Assembly: GCA_036186865.1 (NCBI GenBank)
Contig: AP025041.1
Span: 62,001 to 126,000, forward strand
Length of the DNA stretch: 64,000 nucleotides
From: Eustoma russellianum
Taxonomy: Eukaryota; Streptophyta; Magnoliopsida; Gentianales; Gentianaceae
Direction: 5' to 3'
Shown here: piece by piece, positions 59,101-64,000 of the stretch
Layout of the letters: the number at the start of each line of letters is the position of its first letter
How positions within the stretch are numbered: the stretch's first letter is position 1
The notes under the pieces: generated by a model
The model's database searches: none
Seen by the model: the letters and a program-made list of their open reading frames with translations, nothing else
What the model was told of the DNA's origin: nothing
Program-made: the position numbers and the translations under genes

Positions 59101-61788
59101 CAGAGTGAAGACCGTGACTGAAATAGGCGATGGAGGATTCTCCCTGAAACACTAGCTACGAGACATGTAATGTCGCTTGTCCTATGCAGGTGGTTTATAG
59201 GAACGGTATCTATGGCAACCAGCTATATCCCTACGAGGCGTCAACGATGTTACTTCTATTTGGATCAACTCGGGTCCTAGTGAAGATTCGACTTTGTCAA
59301 TGGTAGAGTGTCATTTTCACATGGTGAAAGCCATCCGTTTGAATCTTGTTATCCATAAAACCAATGCAATTTTTTGTATATGTTTTTTCCCGTCGTGATT
59401 AATAAGAATGGATAAATACTCGCAAAAAGGTAGGGATGATTATATATTTGTAAACAGAAAACCATTCATCAAACTGTGTGCCGAAAGGGAGAGGAATACA
59501 AAGTTCTTCATTATATTTGATGTATAATATGGTTTCATTTTAACGTAAATGTAAATATCAAATTTAAACTATAGGAATACATAGGTTATTTCACAAAAAT
59601 ATAGTAAGTAAAAATGTTATTTTCCCATGAAACCATCACTAGCTCAGTGCATACATCATACGCAGCGTGTGTGGATGCCAAATGAAAATTTTATGTGTTT
59701 TAATAATGAATAACATACTAATCAACATGCCTTATCTTACTATAAACTTTTCTCCCTTAACATCTAAATTTTGTATGTTTCTATTGTAAAACAGTAGCGG
59801 AATCTGTTATTGTTGTGATTATTACTAGACATTTACTTCTTTCTATACATACACACGTAAATATGCACACACAAGCTAGTGATATATACAGACACACACA
59901 TAAACATACATATATCTATATATATGTTATTGTTAAATGGTTTACCGAACTGAATATACCTATGTCTCCATTAGACAAAACAAAACATGATAGTGCATAT
60001 TTTTCTACTATGACATTACAGAATTTGACTGTTTGAGTGAAGGATATTGGACAAAACATATCAGTGTAAACAAACGTAATCATTTGGTTAGATTCGATTA
60101 GTTGATTTTGCTTATAAAGCGTAACTTCATGATACTGTTGAATGGTAAGTTTTACAACTGGTAAATGAGTAATTATTAAAATGATAGTACTCTTACGTTT
60201 TAAAAATATTATTACAGTTTTCATTTTGATTTGTCTCAAAACTATTATAAACTTTCTAAAAGTAAAAAATTTAGTAATGAAAGTTTTCATAATACCATTT
60301 CAATTAGCATTTAGCGGTAGCTTTTGTTGTCGTTAGGATATACTGGGTATGATTGATGATGATGATGATTTCAATTGGCACTTACTTGATTTATTTAGTT
60401 TACATCAACTTAACCAATTAAGAGTATAATAGAAATAGTGATTTTTTAAATTATACTCAAGTTAAACTGTGATAACATATTTAAAATAGAGAGGGTAGTT
60501 ATTTATCAATCAAAAAATATATGCATATAAACAAAATTTGACATGTTGATGTAGCAAAATGAGAGGCATATGCTATAAGTAATTAAAACAAAAGAGCTTA
60601 TATCATTAAATAGTTAATTGAAATAAATTAGATAATTCATGTAAATATTAAAGTGTTGATCGAGTAACAACACATAAACTTTAACTATGATGAAGTCGGA
60701 TCTTCATCAAGGATCAAAGATGATCCAAATGTAGTTATGTCGTCTGCTCTCCGTCAAGGATTTAACTTCAACCCTGTATATAGACATGCGCAAGAAACAA
60801 AGTCAGAGGTCCCGGGGTTATGACCCCGAGTTAAAACACTCCGACGCTCAAGTCAGATATTTTGATATTTTTAGAGTTTAGAGTTGATCTCACAAAAAAA
60901 TGGAGTCTTTTTCTCTGTTTGAGTTCTTGGAGAAGATGAGTTTCGAATCCCCCTCCTTTCCCCCCTTCCTTGCCTTTATATCTTCCGTTGTTCAATGTTT
61001 CTGTCAGTTGATGGGACTGAAGCGTGTGTCAGGGGGCTACTTTGTTGGTGTGCAATGTGATTAGACAGTAACTTTTACAAGCTGTCAAGTCTATGTCGCG
61101 TAAATAGCCGGCAACAGTCATTCTTTACACTATAGCTCTGCCAAACGTACTGTTGGGAGACAGAGGAAGCTTCCTTGAAATCCTGTTCTGATCTGGTTAA
61201 ATTGATAAGGGGTGAACCTTTATGTGACAGAGGCCGAGGTTGGAGCTCGGGTCTGAGGCAGAGCAGAAGTGCATTCCTTGAGTGGAAAGTTGCTTGTCTG
61301 ATACTTGGTTATTTGCTCATTGCGGTCGAAGTGAATGTCTTGGTCAAATAATACCTTGTTTGGGCAGAGGTGCAACACTCTGGGGCTGCCAGGAGAACCA
61401 TCCGAGCTGAAGTGTAACCGAGCTGAAATACTTTAACGTTGACTGTTTGTTGACCAATGGAGAGTTTTGTCTTATTCAACAGTTGAGTTTTGAGCTCATC
61501 AAACTATTAATATAATAATATTATTTTAAAATAGACACTATTTTTAGAATAACAAAAATATAAATATAAATAAGATATATTTTTGAAATTGAGGGATTAT
61601 TTTATACTTTACTCTTTGGCGGCACAAACGTAGTTATTAAAATACAGTAGAATTAAGCCGTTAAAAGTCCAAACCAGAGCATACGTCTGTATCGGTCCGT
61701 TTATTCACCATTTTGGAATGTTGTCGCGTGTCGGCCGTCAGGCTGTGTACTAGTACAATCAAAGATCCATCAGGCAGGCGGTTTTTGG
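59101..61788. other. Intergenic spacer upstream of AlkB-like gene
   Basis: Mostly AT-rich with no gene. A tRNA-like stretch near 59290-59355 is discussed in the findings. 60660-61450 holds a dispersed repeat related to 62160-62900. About 61640-61788 should be the AlkB-like promoter and 5' UTR. Confidence 0.45.
60660..61450. repeat. Dispersed repeat, copy A (LTR-like)
   Basis: Shares the order AGAGGTCCC(C)GGG ... AAAAC(A)CTCCGACGCTCA with 62160-62900, followed in both by GC-richer text with GGCCGAG or GGCCGAA motifs. The copies are strongly diverged. The CTCCGACGCTCAAGTCAG motif is familiar to me from plant LTR-type repeats; I do not assign a family. Confidence 0.5.
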
Positions 61789-62035
61789 ATGGAATCAGAT
61801 GATTGTGAGGAAAACGAGACGGAAAAGCTGAACTCCATTCTCAATAATTTCTTCGGAGAATCATCGGATAGCGATGTCGATAAAAAAGCTCAAGCAGAAG
61901 AGATGAAAAATCCAAGCAGCGGAGCCGTTGGAGTTTCCGCTTGGGAGAAAATCGACCAGATCAATGGCTTATGGTTATGCAGCGACTTTCTGTCTCCTGA
62001 TGAACAGTATAGTTTGCTCTCAGCGATCCATCAAG
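61789..62035 (+). CDS. AlkB-like 2OG-Fe(II) oxygenase, first exon
   Basis: ATG at 61789 opens MESDDCEENETEKLNSILNN, an acidic N-terminus, then INGLWLCSDFLSPDEQYSLLSAI, and ends in a GT donor at 62036 (phase 1). The INGLWLC...FLS...LLSAI block matches, as far as I recall, the start of the AlkB-homologue domain in an Arabidopsis protein encoded next to the orthologous AAA ATPase (At4g02485). The family are Fe(II)/2-oxoglutarate oxygenases that demethylate nucleic acids or modify tRNA. The catalytic HxD...H residues lie in later exons that are not in the window. Reading through the donor gives 37 codons of unrelated sequence, so splicing is assumed. Confidence 0.65.
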
Positions 62036-62159
62036 GTGATCTATACTCTTGCCTAGATGTCTGCCCCCATCTTACCTTTATAATTCATTGTATCCTGAGA
62101 TTCATGATAGCAATTTACGAATTTCAGTGCTGTTTATTTAGAGTTTAGTTCATGTTAGA

Positions 62160-62900
62160 TCTTGATCGGTTGAGATTTATTGATGAAGTCCGGTATTCAC
62201 CAAAAGATCAGGGGTTATCCGTAAGATAACGCCGTTGATGCTCCAGAAGCTGGCCTAGGTAGTCTTTCTGAAGACCTGCGGTGAAAGGACAACGTTAGAG
62301 GTCCCCGGGTCTATTGGATCGGTGAAAACCTCCGACGCTCATTGACATGGTGTTTTATGATGAGATTAAGAGGTCCTGAAAACCTGGCCTTCTTTTTCTA
62401 CGGTGATACTTGTGGTTCTTTTTCTTCTGTTTTTTTTTTCTTGGCTTTCCCTTATCTTCTTTTCTCTTTTTCTTTTATGTGTTTGGGGTAGGCAATGCAT
62501 GTGTCAAATTGATGGACCAATGCCACTTGTCATGTCTACACTTGCAGTGGGTGTTCGCATGCTGCTATGTGGCACCAGGTGTCTAAGCGCACAGTTACAA
62601 TCGACGACTATCAGATGTCTATTTCGGTGGCATGACTGAGCACTGTGGCAGACCTCGTTAAGTCAAAATAGGACTTCAGGTATTGATAGATCGGATCTTT
62701 GGCCGAACAGGCACTCAACCTTGTTGGTTCTCTCTCTGGCCGAGCAGACATATGACCGAGAGGTTGACCGGGTATCTGTTCTACGAAATAACGTTTACTG
62801 CCGGGCATAAGACCTATCTTGCTAGGTTTCTTTAGAAGCAGATCACTAAGGGCTCCAGCCGATGGGGATGCGAGGCAAATCCTAGTTTGAACGGGTGAAA
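62160..62900. repeat. Dispersed repeat, copy B, in AlkB-like intron 1
   Basis: Contains GAAGACCTGCGGTGAAAGGA, AGAGGTCCCCGGG and GAAAACCTCCGACGCTCA. See copy A at 60660. It separates the first exon of the AlkB-like gene from the copia element further right. Confidence 0.5.
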
Positions 62901-62999
62901 TATTCTGTTTCCATATATTTAGCCGTAACGAGGGAGTCCATCTTCTCTAGTGTCAAAATCTAAAGTAATGAGCCTACAGCAGGTTCCACTTCTTATGAG

Positions 63000-64000
63000 G
63001 AGAAGGCTGTCAAAGTTCCTGATGATGGTGCAGGAGAAAATGTGAGTGCAGGCTTGATGACAAAGACAGAGGCATTGGGTGCAGTACAAAATTAAGGGTC
63101 ACGACTTGTGATTGGGAAGTCCTGAGTATCAGGAAGCATGGAGTCACGTGCTGAGCTATTGGTTGGATCGGTTATTTGAAGTGGGAGAGGGTGTATGTGC
63201 AACGCAGGTCGAAGGAACGCAGCTAGAAGACGAAGGGAGAGCGCGGGGAAGTTTAAATAAATGATGAAATGACACTTTTACCCTTATGTAAATAGTTAAT
63301 AAAGAAGATTAGTTAGGGGCGTTTATGTAATTTTGCGGTTGGCAGTTATCTTCCTCAGCTGCATATAAATGATTCTGCAGCTAAGTTTTCTTGGTTGTAA
63401 TCTTTCATTCTTCTTGAATCAAAAAGATCAAGAGCAGTTATTCCTTGAGTCTCGTTTTTCTCTTTTCTCTTTCTTTCTTGTTTGCTCTTCGTGATCATTT
63501 GTTATTCTGTGGTTGAATTTGTTCATATTCAGAAAATTCACATGGTATCAGAGCTATTGGAATGAATTATGGATCATTCATGGCTAATAACAATTCTTCG
63601 CCCTCTTCTTCGAATACTCATGCTCATAATTTGATTGATCCAATCGGAGGATCCATTCTACATTCACCCTAGTGATAATCCCTCACTTGTCTTAGTTCAA
63701 CCGTTGCTTGATGGTAATAATTACCATGGATGGAGCAGGAGTCTCAAACGAGCTCTCATGTCAAAGAACAAAGTTGGCTTTATTGACGGATCCATAGAAA
63801 AACCTGGTGAAGGAGATCACAGGTTCAGTGCTTGGACAAAGGCCAATAATATGGTGGCGTCGTGGTTGATTGACGCAGCAGTTCCCTCAATCAGTAAAAG
63901 TGTCATGTGGTTGGATAATGCAATAGACATTTGGAATGACCTTAAGCACAGGTATGGCACCGCAGATGCATTTAGGCTTTCTGACTTACAAGAGGAATTT
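63000..64000 (+). mobile_element. Ty1/copia element 4, 5' LTR and gag, cut by window edge
   Basis: LTR-like sequence ends TTCACA at 63542, directly followed by a primer site. A gag start (MANNNSSPSSSNTHAHN, ATG about 63580) shifts frame near 63645 and then continues with DPFYIHPSDNPSLVLV, NNYHGWSRSLKRALMSKNK and IDIWNDLKHRYG to the window end, the N-terminal gag domain of plant copia elements. The LTR left end is uncertain. It lies in the presumed first intron of the AlkB-like gene, in sense. Confidence 0.8.
63543..63554 (+). other. Primer-binding site of copia element 4
   Basis: TGGTATCAGAGC, complementary to initiator methionine tRNA. Confidence 0.92.

Noticed and set aside
60340..60375. 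GATGATGATGATGATT as a coding Asp/Ile stretch
   Set aside because: Short trinucleotide repeat in AT-rich spacer.
1..64000. CRISPR array, operon, rRNA or bacterial-type system
   Set aside because: Spliced plant genes throughout; no regularly spaced repeats, Shine-Dalgarno-led operons or rRNA-like sequence seen.

Overview
The window is nuclear DNA of a flowering plant, most likely a eudicot. The evidence is many short GT-AG introns, plant-specific gene families (an NLA/BAH1-type SPX-RING E3 ligase and a plant FHA-AAA ATPase), Ty1/copia elements primed by initiator-Met tRNA, plant LINEs with DUF4283-type ORF1, and AT-rich introns with microsatellites.

Layout. 1-1670 (+): last four coding exons of an NLA/BAH1 E3 ubiquitin ligase. 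2649-4230 (-): a NOP16-like ribosome-biogenesis gene with several independent lesions, called a pseudogene. 5766-7633 (+): a complete HSP90 co-chaperone p23 gene with a 5-nt first coding exon and one GC-AG intron. 8773-11193 (+): a complete 8-exon WDR89-like WD40 gene. 13168-56365 (-): one 43.2-kb gene for an FHA-AAA ATPase. Its 28 coding exons join into an unbroken 1253-codon frame, although three introns (9.1, 7.2 and 16.2 kb) are full of retroelements. 61789-62035 (+): first exon of an AlkB-like 2OG-Fe(II) oxygenase gene whose first intron also holds repeats and a copia element running off the right edge.

Repeats. Intron 25 of the ATPase gene (14478-23591) holds two related LINEs in opposite orientation. 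Intron 11 (27488-34710) holds an LTR-internal-LTR-internal-LTR array on the minus strand, itself hit by a 5'-truncated LINE with a 17-bp target duplication, a SINE-like tail and a solo-LTR-like segment. Intron 8 (35333-51540) holds a chimera of two copia elements with a third, unrelated copia element nested in it, plus an RTE-like LINE 3' relic. Every autonomous element seen is broken by stops, frameshifts or truncation.

The host genes are housekeeping or regulatory: phosphate/nitrogen signalling, chaperone, ribosome biogenesis, WD40 scaffold, AAA remodelling. From memory, relatives of several of them sit close together in Arabidopsis (At1g0286x-0289x and At4g0245x-02485), so the order looks like a conserved microsyntenic block enlarged by transposons. 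I see no sign of a bacterial-type system or CRISPR array. The most unusual items are the giant intact ATPase gene, its degenerate first AAA fold with a CAP-Gly-like insert, and the tandem non-autonomous LTR array. All coordinates were read by hand; splice sites are inferred from frame, GT/AG signals and family similarity.
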